Shown here in pieces: positions 40,585 through 49,281 of a stretch of DNA of 64,000 bases. The notes under the pieces were generated by a model, which saw nothing but the letters and a program-made list of their open reading frames with translations, did no database searches and was not told the DNA's origin. This DNA is from Rhodovarius crocodyli. GTDB taxonomy: Bacteria > Pseudomonadota > Alphaproteobacteria > Acetobacterales > Acetobacteraceae. The position numbers were made by a program, and so were the translations under genes. Numbering within the stretch: position 1 is the stretch's first letter; each line of letters starts with the position of its first letter. Location: NCBI GenBank assembly GCA_945901085.1, contig CAMDJV010000014.1, positions 24,029 to 88,028 on the forward strand, given 5' to 3'.

Positions 40585-41592
40585 ATGGTGAAGCAGGGAG
40601 GGCGGCGCGCCGCCATAATCGGCCTGGGCGGCAGCGTACTGACCGCCGAGGAAGCCGCCATGCTGCGTCAGATGCCGCCGCTGGGGGTGATACTCTTCGC
40701 GCGCAATATCGCCGGCCCTGCTGCGCTGCGCGGCCTGACCGACGCCATTCGGGAGATTCTGGGCGAGCAGGCGCCCATCCTCATCGACCAGGAGGGCGGG
40801 CGCGTCGCGCGGCTGCGCCCGCCAGATTGGCCCCCCTTTCCGGCGGCGGCCAGTTTCGAGGGCCGGCCTGGGCATAATGCCTATGCCAATGCCGCGCTCA
40901 TCGGGCTGGAATGCGCCGCGATGGGGCTGAATGTGGTCTGCGCGCCGGTGCTGGATCTGCGCCTGCCCGAGGGCCATGGCATCATCGGCGACCGCGCCTT
41001 CTCAGCCGACCCCGCCGAGGTCAGCCGCCTGGGCCGGCAATATATTCATGGCCTTCAGGCGGCTGGCTGCATTCCCGTCATCAAGCATATCCCCGGCCAT
41101 GGCCGGGCGCGGGCGGATAGCCATCTCGAATTGCCCCGCGTCAGCGCCACGCGTGAGGAACTGGCACAGGATTGCGCGCCCTTCGCCGCTCTCGCGGACC
41201 TGGGCGCCTGGGCGATGACGGCGCATATCCTCTATGAAAACCTTGATGGCGAATGGCCGGCCACCCTCTCGCCACGGGTCATCGCCCGGGTCATTCGCGG
41301 TGCCATTGGCTTTGCGGGTTTTCTGGTGTCCGATGATCTGGCGATGAAGGCGCTCAGCGGCCAGCCTGCGGCACTCGCCCAGGCCTCGATCAGCGCCGGC
41401 TGCGATGCGGTGCTGCATTGCACCGGTGATCTGGCGGAGAGCATGGCGCTGCTGGCCGATTGCCCGGCGCTCAACGATGCCGCGAACGAGCGCCTCGATG
41501 CCGCCCGCGCCGCCACGGAAAGCCGCCGTGAGACATTGGACCCGGCCGCATTGCAGGCCATGCGCCACGCTCCCTTGGTCTCCAGCGCGTGA
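40585..41592 (+). CDS. nagZ: Beta-N-acetylhexosaminidase (muropeptide recycling)
   Basis: 335-aa cytoplasmic GH3 enzyme removing GlcNAc from anhydro-muropeptides. Family signature KHIPGHGRARADSHLELP (catalytic His/Asp loop), GVILFARNIAG at the start of the barrel, LIDQEGGRVARLRPPDWPPFP, and the catalytic nucleophile region GFLVSDDLAMKAL. Full length. Its TGA overlaps the GTG start of the next gene. Confidence 0.95.
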   Translation: MVKQGGRRAAIIGLGGSVLTAEEAAMLRQMPPLGVILFARNIAGPAALRGLTDAIREILGEQAPILIDQEGGRVARLRPPDWPPFPAAASFEGRPGHNAYANAALIGLECAAMGLNVVCAPVLDLRLPEGHGIIGDRAFSADPAEVSRLGRQYIHGLQAAGCIPVIKHIPGHGRARADSHLELPRVSATREELAQDCAPFAALADLGAWAMTAHILYENLDGEWPATLSPRVIARVIRGAIGFAGFLVSDDLAMKALSGQPAALAQASISAGCDAVLHCTGDLAESMALLADCPALNDAANERLDAARAATESRRETLDPAALQAMRHAPLVSSA

Positions 41593-42269
41593 TTGCTGAA
41601 ATCCTCGCCTCGGTGCTGGCGGCGGTCATTGCCATCACCCTGCATGAGGCCGCGCATGGCTATGCGGCCGATGCCCTGGGTGACCCGACGGCGAGGCTGC
41701 TCGGCCGGGTCTCGCTCAATCCGCTGCGGCATGTGGACCCGGTGGGCACGCTGCTGGTGCCGGGCATCCTGCTGGTGAGCCAATTGCTCACCATTGGCCG
41801 GGTGGAGGCGATGTTCGGCTGGGCCCGGCCGGTGCCGGTGGATATCCGCCGGCTGTATAATCCGCGCTGGGGCATGATGTGGGTGGCGCTGGCAGGGCCG
41901 GCGATGAATGTGCTGCTGGCCTTCATCGCGGCGCTGGCGGCGCATCTGGCGGGGCTGTTGGATGGCGATTGGGTGGCGCTGCTCTACCGTTCCGTGGCGC
42001 TGTTCATGCTGGTCAATCTGGTGCTGGCCAGTTTCAACATGCTGCCCATTCCACCGCTCGATGGCGGCCGGGTGGTGACGGCATTGCTGCCCTATTCGCT
42101 GGCGCGGCCCTATGCCGGGCTGGAGCGCTATGGCTTGTTCATCGTGCTGGGCCTGCTCTTCGTGCTGCCGCGGATTTCGCCTGATCTCGATGTGATGGGC
42201 TGGGCCTTGCGCCATGTCGTGGCGCCGGTATTCAGCCTCCTGCTGCGCGCGGCCGGGCATCCGGTATGA
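41589..42269 (+). CDS. Site-2 protease family membrane metalloprotease (M50B)
   Basis: 226-aa polytopic protein starting with GTG in a GTGA overlap with nagZ. Zinc motif HEAAH (H19, E20, H23) in the first helix, LGRVSLNPLRHVDPVGT loop, and third ligand in NMLPIPPLDGGRVV. It lacks a PDZ domain, unlike RseP at 50454. Substrate unknown. This YwhC-like gene between nagZ and scpA is a conserved alphaproteobacterial neighbour. Confidence 0.92.
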   Translation: MIAEILASVLAAVIAITLHEAAHGYAADALGDPTARLLGRVSLNPLRHVDPVGTLLVPGILLVSQLLTIGRVEAMFGWARPVPVDIRRLYNPRWGMMWVALAGPAMNVLLAFIAALAAHLAGLLDGDWVALLYRSVALFMLVNLVLASFNMLPIPPLDGGRVVTALLPYSLARPYAGLERYGLFIVLGLLFVLPRISPDLDVMGWALRHVVAPVFSLLLRAAGHPV

Positions 42270-43027
42270 GCGCCCTGGCGCTCAATTTGGATGGCTTCGA
42301 GGGCCCGCTCGACCTGTTGCTCGACCTCGCCCGCGCCCAGAAGGTGGATATCCGGCGGATCAGCATCATCGCCCTGGTGGATCAATATATCGCCGTGCTG
42401 GAAGGCGCGCAGACGATTCGCCTCGAGATCGCCGCCGATTGGCTGGTGATGGCAGCCTGGCTGACTTGGCTGAAATCGCGCCTGCTGCTGCCTGAAGAGG
42501 CCGAGCCGGAGGAGGATGCCGAGGCCCTGGCCGAGCGCCTGACCGAACGCCTCGCCGAATTGGACCGCATGCGCCATGCCGCCTTTTGGCTTTCGGGCCA
42601 GGTGCAGCTGGGCCGGGAGAGCTTTGGCCGGGGCGCTGCGGAAATCCTGCGCATGGAGGACCGCTCGGGCATTGTGGCTGACTTGCCGGCGCTGCTGCGG
42701 GCCTATGCCGGCGCGCGGCGCCGCGCCACCGCCGCCACCCCCTATGCGCCCAAGCCGCGCAGATTATTCTCGGTGGGCGAGGCACTGGCCCGGCTGCGCG
42801 CGCTGCTGGGGCAAAGCCCGGGCTGGACGGTGCTGCAGGGCTTCATCCCCGCCTCGCTCACCACGCCGCTGGAACGCCGCGCGGCTTTGGCCTCGGGCCT
42901 GATCGCCGCCTTGGAGGAGGCGCGTGGCGGGGGCGTTGAATTGCGCCAGGACCATGCCTTCGGCCCCCTGATGATCCGCCGTATGGAGGGCAACGCCCAT
43001 GAGCCTGCCGCCACCCTCCAGCCCTGA
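42266..43027 (+). CDS. scpA: Segregation and condensation protein A
   Basis: 253-aa kleisin of the SMC-ScpAB chromosome condensation complex. N-terminal FEGPLDLLLDLARAQKVDIRRISI and LEIAADWLVMAAWLTWLKSRLLLP are family hallmarks. The C-terminal SMC-binding winged-helix segment typical of Bacillus ScpA is poorly recognisable, the end being KSPGWTVLQGF-like and a short tail. Overlaps the site-2 protease gene by 4 bases and scpB by 29. Confidence 0.93.
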   Translation: MSALALNLDGFEGPLDLLLDLARAQKVDIRRISIIALVDQYIAVLEGAQTIRLEIAADWLVMAAWLTWLKSRLLLPEEAEPEEDAEALAERLTERLAELDRMRHAAFWLSGQVQLGRESFGRGAAEILRMEDRSGIVADLPALLRAYAGARRRATAATPYAPKPRRLFSVGEALARLRALLGQSPGWTVLQGFIPASLTTPLERRAALASGLIAALEEARGGGVELRQDHAFGPLMIRRMEGNAHEPAATLQP

Positions 43028-43607
43028 ACTCCCGGCACTCTGCGATGACGCAACCTTCGAGCATGCCCTGCGGGTGGCCGAGGCGCTGATTTTCGCCAGT
43101 GACCGGCCGGTGAAGCCTGAGCGGCTGCAAATGGCGCTGCCCATGGGCGCGCATGCGCCATCGGTGCTGACCGCTTTGCAGGCGCGCTGTGCCGGCCGTC
43201 CGGTGGAATTGGTGGAGATCGCCGGCGGTTTTGTCTTCCGCACGGCGCTCGAATTGGCACCCGCCATCACCCGGGTGGTTGAGGTGCCCCGCCGCCTGCC
43301 GCGGGTGGCGATGGAGACGCTGGCGATCATCGCCTATCACCAACCCGTCACCCGGCCGGAGATCGAGGAAATTCGCGGCGCCACCCTCAGCCAGACAACG
43401 CTGGACGCGCTGCTGGACATGGCGCTCATCACCAGCCGGGGCAAGAAAGAAGTGCCCGGCCGCCCCACGCTGTGGGGCACCACGCCGCGTTTTTTGGAGC
43501 AATTCGGCCTGAAGTCACTGGCGGATCTGCCACGGCGGGAGGATCTGGTTTCCAATGACGCGGCGCTGCCGCTGATCCTGGCCTCTGCGCCAGAGCAGGG
43601 GGAGTGA
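42999..43607 (+). CDS. scpB: Segregation and condensation protein B
   Basis: 202-aa winged-helix partner of ScpA. FEHALRVAEALIFASDRPVKPERL, the second winged helix RVAMETLAIIAYHQPVTRPEIEEIRG, and GRPTLWGTTPRFLEQFGLKSLADLP are conserved. Start overlaps scpA by 29 bases with no better alternative. The twin-arginine genes tatABC often found next in this group are absent; a repeat follows. Confidence 0.94.
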   Translation: MSLPPPSSPELPALCDDATFEHALRVAEALIFASDRPVKPERLQMALPMGAHAPSVLTALQARCAGRPVELVEIAGGFVFRTALELAPAITRVVEVPRRLPRVAMETLAIIAYHQPVTRPEIEEIRGATLSQTTLDALLDMALITSRGKKEVPGRPTLWGTTPRFLEQFGLKSLADLPRREDLVSNDAALPLILASAPEQGE

Positions 43608-43642
43608 CGGTTGGCAGGCTACGGAACAACCGTGATGGCGGA

Positions 43643-43811
43643 GGGAAAAAGAGCGAAAGGGCTTTGCCCTCTCGCGCTCTCCCACCAGGAAAATGATTTT
43701 CCTGGACCTTTGATTGATTTTAAAATCAATAACCTAACGAAGGTTCAGGAAATTGGTCGACATAGATCTCGACCCTGCTGAGGTGCCCGAGGGGCAAAGC
43801 GCCTCGATCTT
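43643..43811. repeat. Mosaic intergenic repeat, copy B
   Basis: Inverted orientation relative to copy A at 5756-5926. From left: a hairpin around GGGCTTTGCCC, arm CCAGGAAAATGATTTTCCTGG, an AT-rich core (43707-43744), arm GGTCGACATAGATCTCGACC and an end hairpin CGAGGGGCAAAGCGCCTCG. Ends and core align with copy A (reverse-complemented), but the two arms are exchanged. It lies downstream of scpB and may act as a terminator. Confidence 0.85.
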
Positions 43812-43933
43812 TTCCCCCTCGGTATTCGTCTGCCAGCAGCCTGCCAGCCCCCGCCGCGACGTCGTGCTCATGAGCCTGGGTGACAAGCCCGCATCGCGCA
43901 GCCTCTATGGCGATGTTCCGCCAGGCCGAGCGC

Positions 43934-43962
43934 TTGTCCTGGCGCCGGCTTTGCGCCATAAC
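43934..43962 (+). promoter_or_regulatory. Possible sigma-70-type promoter for rpsB-tsf
   Basis: TTGTCC, 17-base spacer, CATAAC, about 150 bases upstream of the rpsB start, in a 505-base gap (43608-44112) that otherwise holds the repeat and no gene. The match is moderate. The remaining leader could hold the ribosomal protein S2 autoregulatory structure, but I see no recognisable motif. Confidence 0.3.
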
Positions 43963-44112
43963 CCGCTCGCCCGACGCGAAAGTGGTGGGCAAATCCACAC
44001 GCGGCGCGCCCTTCCATCATGAAAGGGTCCGGTCCTGGATGGTCCCTGTACGGGATTTCCGGGAATGGCGCCGCGGAGGTTCAACCGGACTACAACAGGA
44101 AGGAGTATCGCC

Positions 44113-44970
44113 ATGGCGATGCCACAAGTCACTCTGCGCGTTCTGCTCGAAGCGGGCGTGCATTTCGGCCACCACACGCGCCGGTGGAACCCGCGCATGG
44201 CGCCGTATATTTTCGGCATCCGCAACCAGGTCCATATCCTGGACCTGCAGCAGACCGTTCCCCTCATGGACCGCGCGCTGCGTGCCATTCGTGACACGGT
44301 GGCCGGCGGCGGGCGCGTGCTCTTCGTGGGCACCAAGAAGGCGGCGGCTGAATATGTGGCCGAATCGGCCACACGCTGCGGCCAGTATTACGTGAACCAT
44401 CGCTGGCTCGGTGGCATGCTGACCAACTGGAAGACCATCACGGGCTCCGTGAAGCGTCTGAAGGAAATGGAAGGCCAACTCGGCGGCACCGTGGAGGGCC
44501 TCACCAAGAAAGAGGTCCTGATGCTGACCCGCGACAAGGAAAAGCTTGATCGCGCGCTGGGCGGCATCAAGGATATGGGCGGCCTGCCGGACATCATTTT
44601 CATCATCGATGTGGTGAAGGAAAAGCTGGCGATCGAGGAGGCCAATAAGCTCGGCATCCCCGTCGTCGCCGTGGTGGACAGCAATTCCGACCCCTCGGGC
44701 ATCGCCTTCCCGATCCCGGGCAATGATGACGCGATCCGCGCCATCAACCTTTATTGCGACATGGTCGCCTCCGCGGTGCTGGACGGTATTTCGGCCGAAC
44801 TCGGCTCCTCGGGTGCCGATATCGGTGCGATGGAGGAATTGCCGGTCGAGGATATCCTCGAAGCCGCTCCCGAGCCGGGTACCGAGCCCGCACCGGAACT
44901 GACGCCTGAAATGGCGGCCGAATATGGCATCACCCTCGAGCCCGCGGCCGATGCCGCGCCGCAGGCCTAA
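44113..44970 (+). CDS. rpsB: 30S ribosomal protein S2
   Basis: 285-aa S2 protein with [97 protein letters not shown] and [17 protein letters not shown]. It carries an acidic, Pro/Ala-rich C-terminal extension of about 45 residues, usual for alphaproteobacteria. AGGAAGGAG precedes the ATG at 44113, which is 16 codons inside the longest ORF. First gene of the rpsB-tsf operon. Confidence 0.97.
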   Translation: MAMPQVTLRVLLEAGVHFGHHTRRWNPRMAPYIFGIRNQVHILDLQQTVPLMDRALRAIRDTVAGGGRVLFVGTKKAAAEYVAESATRCGQYYVNHRWLGGMLTNWKTITGSVKRLKEMEGQLGGTVEGLTKKEVLMLTRDKEKLDRALGGIKDMGGLPDIIFIIDVVKEKLAIEEANKLGIPVVAVVDSNSDPSGIAFPIPGNDDAIRAINLYCDMVASAVLDGISAELGSSGADIGAMEELPVEDILEAAPEPGTEPAPELTPEMAAEYGITLEPAADAAPQA

Positions 44971-44981
44971 ATCGGGCCGCG

Positions 44982-45001
44982 CCCGGGCCAGCAGGCCCGG
45001 G
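44982..45001 (+). terminator. Hairpin between rpsB and tsf
   Basis: CCCGGGCC-AGCA-GGCCCGGG, a perfect 8-bp stem 11 bases after rpsB with no T-tract. Likely a partial terminator or RNA-processing/stabilising hairpin setting S2:EF-Ts ratios. Confidence 0.45.
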
Positions 45002-45108
45002 TGCTTCGCTGAATTGTCATGCCAAGGGTCGGCTTCGTCCCTTTATGACACGCCGCCGGGCGCTTCTGCCCGCACCGAATGACCAACCGGACCTCTGGAG
45101 AGATAAAC

Positions 45109-46026
45109 ATGGCCGAGATCACAGCCGCCCTGATCCGCGAACTGCGCGAAAGCAGCGGCGCGGGCATGATGGATTGCAAGAAGGCGCTGGTTGAAGCGGA
45201 AGGCAATATGGAAGCGGCCATCGATTGGCTGCGCAAGAAGGGCCTGGCCGCCGCCGCGAAGAAGAGCGGGCGCATCGCCGCCGAGGGTCTCGTGGGTGTC
45301 GCCACCGGCCCGCAAATCGCTGCCATGGTCGAGGTGAATGCCGAGACCGACTTCGTTGCCCGCAACGAAAATTTCCAGAATTTCGTGGCCGAGGTCGCCG
45401 GTCTCGCACTGAGCGTGGGCGAGGATGTGGAGGCTATCAAGGCCGCCCAATACCCCGGTACCCAGCATTCAGTGACCGAGGAACTGACCCGGCTGATCGC
45501 CACCATTGGCGAGAACATGACCATCCGCCGTGCTCGGGTCTTCACGGTCTCCGAAGGCACCGTCGCCACCTATATGCACCAGGCGGTAAAGCCGGGCCTG
45601 GGCAAGATCGGCGTGCTCGTCGCGGTGGAGAGCAGCTCCGAATTGGAAGCGCTGCAGGTGCTGGGCCGGCAGATCGGCATGCATGTCGCAGCCACCCGCC
45701 CCGATGCGCTGGATATCGATGCGGTGGACCCCGCGGCCCTGGTGCGCGAGCGCGCGGTGCTGAGCGAGCAGGCCGCCGCCTCCGGCAAGCCGCCCGCGGT
45801 GATCGAGAAGATGGTCGAGGGCCGCATCCGCAAATTCTATGAGGAAGTGGTGCTGCTCGAGCAGGTCTGGGTGCATGATGGCGAGAGCCGGGTGCGCGAA
45901 GTGGTGAAGAAGGCCGGCGCCAAGCTGACCGGCTTTGCCCGCTTCCAGCTCGGTGAAGGCATCGAGAAGGAAGCCGGCGATTTCGCCGCCGAGGTGGCTG
46001 CGGCCGCGGGCATCGGCAAGGCCTGA
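45109..46026 (+). CDS. tsf: Translation elongation factor Ts
   Basis: 305-aa nucleotide exchange factor for EF-Tu. N-terminal UBA-like domain [25 protein letters not shown], core motif [17 protein letters not shown], and a C-terminal coiled-coil region. ATG at 45109 with CTGGAGAGA upstream; the ORF begins 10 codons earlier without a ribosome-binding site. Confidence 0.97.
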   Translation: MAEITAALIRELRESSGAGMMDCKKALVEAEGNMEAAIDWLRKKGLAAAAKKSGRIAAEGLVGVATGPQIAAMVEVNAETDFVARNENFQNFVAEVAGLALSVGEDVEAIKAAQYPGTQHSVTEELTRLIATIGENMTIRRARVFTVSEGTVATYMHQAVKPGLGKIGVLVAVESSSELEALQVLGRQIGMHVAATRPDALDIDAVDPAALVRERAVLSEQAAASGKPPAVIEKMVEGRIRKFYEEVVLLEQVWVHDGESRVREVVKKAGAKLTGFARFQLGEGIEKEAGDFAAEVAAAAGIGKA

Positions 46027-46050
46027 GGCGCTGCGGCGGGGGCAACCCCG

Positions 46051-46092
46051 CCAGCCGTCCTGGCCCAGCCGTCCTGGCCCAGCCGGCCTAGC
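46051..46092. repeat. 14-bp tandem repeat CCAGCCGTCCTGGC
   Basis: Two perfect units and one variant (CCAGCCGGCCTAGC), with another CAGCCGGCCTAGC at 46111-46123, in the 168-base gap between tsf and pyrH. Each unit is itself partly palindromic (CCAG...CTGG). Confidence 0.8.
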
Positions 46093-46194
46093 CTACCCAC
46101 CCCCGCCGGCACAGCCGGCCTAGCTTGTCGGCCCCGCAAGCGCTCCGTAATGTGCGGCGCAGTTTGGCACCGCAGTTCCAGTGAGCCCACAACA

Positions 46195-46917
46195 ATGAGC
46201 GAAACGCCCACCCATAAACGCGTCCTGCTGAAAATCTCCGGCGAGGCCCTGATGGGCCAGCGGGATTTCGGCCTGGACAATGCAACCGTGCGCGCCATCG
46301 CCGAGGATGTGCGCGATGTGGTGGCGCTGGGCGTGGAAGTCTGCCTCGTCATCGGCGGCGGCAATATCTTTCGCGGCATCGCTGGCGCCGCCTCGGGCAT
46401 GGACCGGGCGCAGGCCGATTACATGGGCATGCTGGCCACGGTGATGAACGCTCTGGGCGTGCAATCGGCGCTGGAGAAGCAAGGGGTGGCAACCCGGGTG
46501 CAATCGGCCATCTCGATGTCCTCGATCTGCGAGCCCTATATCCGCCGCCGCGCCATGCGGCATATGGAGAAGGGCCGGGTGGTGATCTTCGCCGCCGGCA
46601 CCGGCAATCCATTCTTCACCACCGACACCGCCGCCGCGCTGCGCGCCGCCGAGATGGGCTGCGATGCGCTGCTCAAGGGCACCCAGGTGGATGGCATCTA
46701 TTCCGCCGATCCGCGCAAGAACGCTGATGCCAAGCGCTACCAGGAACTGACCTATCTGGAAGTTCTGGCGCGTGACCTGCAGGTGATGGATGCCGCCGCC
46801 ATTTCGGTGGCGCGCGAGAATAAGCTGCCCATCATCGTCTTCAGCATCCATGAACCCGGCGCCTTCAAAGAGGTCATGCTGGGCCATGGGCGTTTCACCA
46901 CCGTCCGCGACGAATAG
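46195..46917 (+). CDS. pyrH: Uridylate kinase
   Basis: 240-aa UMP kinase of the amino-acid-kinase fold. [12 protein letters not shown] (Gly-rich phosphate loop), [70 protein letters not shown] are all present. Start at MSETPTHKR, 15 codons inside the ORF. Its 12-base spacing to frr makes the usual pyrH-frr pair. Confidence 0.96.
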   Translation: MSETPTHKRVLLKISGEALMGQRDFGLDNATVRAIAEDVRDVVALGVEVCLVIGGGNIFRGIAGAASGMDRAQADYMGMLATVMNALGVQSALEKQGVATRVQSAISMSSICEPYIRRRAMRHMEKGRVVIFAAGTGNPFFTTDTAAALRAAEMGCDALLKGTQVDGIYSADPRKNADAKRYQELTYLEVLARDLQVMDAAAISVARENKLPIIVFSIHEPGAFKEVMLGHGRFTTVRDE

Positions 46918-46929
46918 GAGCCCTCCCAC

Positions 46930-47502
46930 ATGGCCGCACCGGCAGACCCCAAGGCGCTGAAAGAGGACATGAAGCGCCGCATGGACAGCACCATGGAGAC
47001 GCTGAAGAAGGAGTTCCAGGGCCTACGCACCGGCCGCGCGAGCCCCGCCCTCCTGGAGCCCATTCGGGTCGAAATCTATGGCGCCATCTCGCCACTCAAC
47101 CAGGTGGCCAATATTTCGGTGGGTGGTCCTGGCATGCTCAATGTCCAGGTGTTTGACCGCAGCCAGGCCAAGGCGGTGGAAATCGCCATCCGCGACTCCG
47201 GCCTCGGCCTCAACCCCCAGGCCGAGGGGCAGACGATTCGCGTCCCCCTGCCGCCGCTCACCGCCGAGCGGCGCAATGACCTCTCCAAGCAGGCGGCGAA
47301 ATATTCCGAAGGTGCCAAGGTCGCCCTGCGTGGCGTCCGCCGCGACGGGATGGAGCAGGTTGCCGCCTGGAAAAAGAAGAGCGTCATCTCCGAGGATGAG
47401 GCCAAGCGGGCCGAAAAGGAGATGCAGACCCTGACTGACGAATATGTGAAGAAGATCGATGTGGCCTTCGCCGAGAAGGACAAGGATATCCGTACCGTCT
47501 GA
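46930..47502 (+). CDS. frr: Ribosome recycling factor
   Basis: 190-aa RRF that, with EF-G, splits post-termination ribosomes. Helical bundle segments MDSTMETLKKEFQGLRTGRASPALLEPI and QAEGQTIRVPLPPLTAERRNDLSKQAAKYSE, with C-terminal DEAKRAEKEMQTLTDEYVKKIDVAFAEKDKDI. GGAG precedes the ATG. A strong hairpin follows. Confidence 0.97.
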   Translation: MAAPADPKALKEDMKRRMDSTMETLKKEFQGLRTGRASPALLEPIRVEIYGAISPLNQVANISVGGPGMLNVQVFDRSQAKAVEIAIRDSGLGLNPQAEGQTIRVPLPPLTAERRNDLSKQAAKYSEGAKVALRGVRRDGMEQVAAWKKKSVISEDEAKRAEKEMQTLTDEYVKKIDVAFAEKDKDIRTV

Positions 47503-47512
47503 ACGGCTCATC

Positions 47513-47548
47513 TCCCGCTCTCCAAGCCCGCAGGCTTGGCAAGCGGGA
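47513..47548 (+). terminator. Hairpin after frr
   Basis: TCCCGCT..CCAAGCC-CGCA-GGCTTGG..AGCGGGA, a long two-part stem 11 bases after frr. It is followed by ACAGT, with no T-run. Probably ends or attenuates the pyrH-frr transcript before uppS. Confidence 0.55.
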
Positions 47549-47701
47549 CAGTACCGGAATTTCGCCGCATTCGTCGGCAAGCTTGCGTCACATGGGCGGG
47601 CTTTGGTTTAGCGGGGCAAGAGGGGTTGCTATGGCGTTTGGTCTTGCCCGGGTCGAGCCCGGAGCCTCTGCTGCAATCCCATCCGGCGATGGGCGGCGCT
47701 G

Positions 47702-48451
47702 ATGCCTGACACCACCCATGCCCTCGGCGGGGTTACGAATATCGCCCCGCCGCCACCGGTGCATGTCGCCATCATCATGGATGGCAATCGTCGCTGGGCG
47801 CAGGCGCGCGGTCAGCCCGTGGCCTTTGGCCATAAGGCGGGGGCGGATGCCGCACGCCGCGCCATCGAGGCGGCCGGCCATGCCGGGGTGCGCTGGCTCA
47901 CCCTCTTCGCCTTCTCTTCAGAGAATTGGCAGCGCCCCTCGGATGAGGTGCAGGAATTGACCACGCTGCTGCGCTTCTACCTCAACCACGAGGTCAAATC
48001 CCTCGCGCGTGAGGGGGTGCGGCTGCGGGTAATCGGCGACAGGATGCGCTTTGGCGAGGATATGCGCCGGCTGATCGACCGGGCCGAGGAGGCAACGGCG
48101 CATAACACCGCCCTCAACCTCAATGTGGCGCTGAGCTATGGCGCGCGGGCGGAAATCATGGCCGCGGCCCGCGCACTCGCCGCCTCCGTCGCCCGGGGCG
48201 AAATAGCCCCCGAAGCGATCGACGAAGCCGCCTTCACCCGCAACCTCACCACTGCGGGCATGCCCGACCCTGATCTGATCATCCGCACCTCGGGCGAGCA
48301 GCGCCTGTCCAATTTCCTGCTCTGGCAGGCCGCCTATGCCGAGTTCATTTTCCTCCCCGTGCTCTGGCCGGATTTTGATGCAGCGCAGTTCCAGGCCGCG
48401 CTGCACAGCTTCGCCAGCCGTGAACGTCGCTATGGGGCCCGTTTTCCTTGA
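47702..48451 (+). CDS. uppS: Isoprenyl (undecaprenyl) diphosphate synthase
   Basis: 249-aa cis-prenyltransferase producing the C55 lipid carrier. HVAIIMDGNRRWAQARG carries the catalytic Asp (D27); GVRWLTLFAFSSENWQRP, LNLNVALSYGARAEI and the C-terminal PDLIIRTSGEQRLSNFLLWQAAYAEF (diphosphate-binding Arg residues, Glu for Mg) complete it. Start is the first ATG; a Gly/Val/Pro-rich N-terminus follows. Its TGA overlaps the cdsA ATG. Confidence 0.95.
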   Translation: MPDTTHALGGVTNIAPPPPVHVAIIMDGNRRWAQARGQPVAFGHKAGADAARRAIEAAGHAGVRWLTLFAFSSENWQRPSDEVQELTTLLRFYLNHEVKSLAREGVRLRVIGDRMRFGEDMRRLIDRAEEATAHNTALNLNVALSYGARAEIMAAARALAASVARGEIAPEAIDEAAFTRNLTTAGMPDPDLIIRTSGEQRLSNFLLWQAAYAEFIFLPVLWPDFDAAQFQAALHSFASRERRYGARFP

Positions 48452-49281
48452 TGGCGACGGTGGCGCCTGCTGGTACCGGGCCATGGCGAGATTTGCGCAC
48501 CAGGCTGCTCTCGGTGCTGGTGCTAGGGCCGGTGGTTCTGGCCTGCCTCTGGTGGGGCGGGGCGTGGTTTGTGGGGCTCATGGCGGTGACCTTGGCGGGG
48601 CTTGCCTGGGAATGGGTGCGCCTTTGCGGTGGCCCGGCCTTGGGGCCGGCGGGTCTGGGCTTGCCGGTGGTCATTCTGCTGGCGGGGGGGCTGGCTGGGC
48701 TGGGCCTGCCCTGGCTGGGGGCGGTGGTGCTGCTGCCGGGGGCTTTTCTGCTTTGGCGCCTCGCCGGGGGATTGCCTCGGGGATTTTTGGCGCTCGGCGT
48801 GGTCTATCTGGGGCTGTTCGGCGTGGCCTTCATCACGCTGCGGCAGGACCCTGAGGCGGGGCGGGCCAATGTGTTTTTCCTGATGCTGCTGGTCTGGGCC
48901 AGTGACAGCGCCGCCTATGTTGCCGGCCGCGCCCTGGGTGGGCCAAAGCTGTGGCCTGCCATCTCGCCCGGCAAGACTTGGTCGGGCGCGCTGGGCGGGC
49001 TTTTGGGCGCGATGGCGGTGGGGGCGGGGGCGGCGGTACTGGTAGCGCCGGTCGCCTCACCGCTCTGGGCGGCCCTGGTGGCGGGGGCGCTTGGGATGGT
49101 ATCGCAAGCCGGTGATCTGCTGGAAAGCGGCATCAAGCGCCGATTCGGGGTGAAGGATTCCTCTCACCTCATTCCTGGCCATGGTGGCCTGCTGGATAGG
49201 CTGGATGGATTTTTGGCTGCCGCCCCCCTGGCGCTGGCTTTGGGCATGATCTTGGGTTCAGGAGCATATTTGTGGCGTTAG
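48451..49281 (+). CDS. cdsA: Phosphatidate cytidylyltransferase
   Basis: 276-aa polytopic enzyme making CDP-diacylglycerol for phospholipid synthesis. At least six hydrophobic helices; the diagnostic C-terminal signature is KRRFGVKDSSHLIPGHGG followed by LLDRLDGF; WASDSAAYVAGRALGGPKLWPAISPGKTWSG supplies further catalytic Asp/Ser/Lys. ATG overlaps uppS stop (TGATG). Overlaps dxr by 10 bases. Confidence 0.94.
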   Translation: MATVAPAGTGPWRDLRTRLLSVLVLGPVVLACLWWGGAWFVGLMAVTLAGLAWEWVRLCGGPALGPAGLGLPVVILLAGGLAGLGLPWLGAVVLLPGAFLLWRLAGGLPRGFLALGVVYLGLFGVAFITLRQDPEAGRANVFFLMLLVWASDSAAYVAGRALGGPKLWPAISPGKTWSGALGGLLGAMAVGAGAAVLVAPVASPLWAALVAGALGMVSQAGDLLESGIKRRFGVKDSSHLIPGHGGLLDRLDGFLAAAPLALALGMILGSGAYLWR

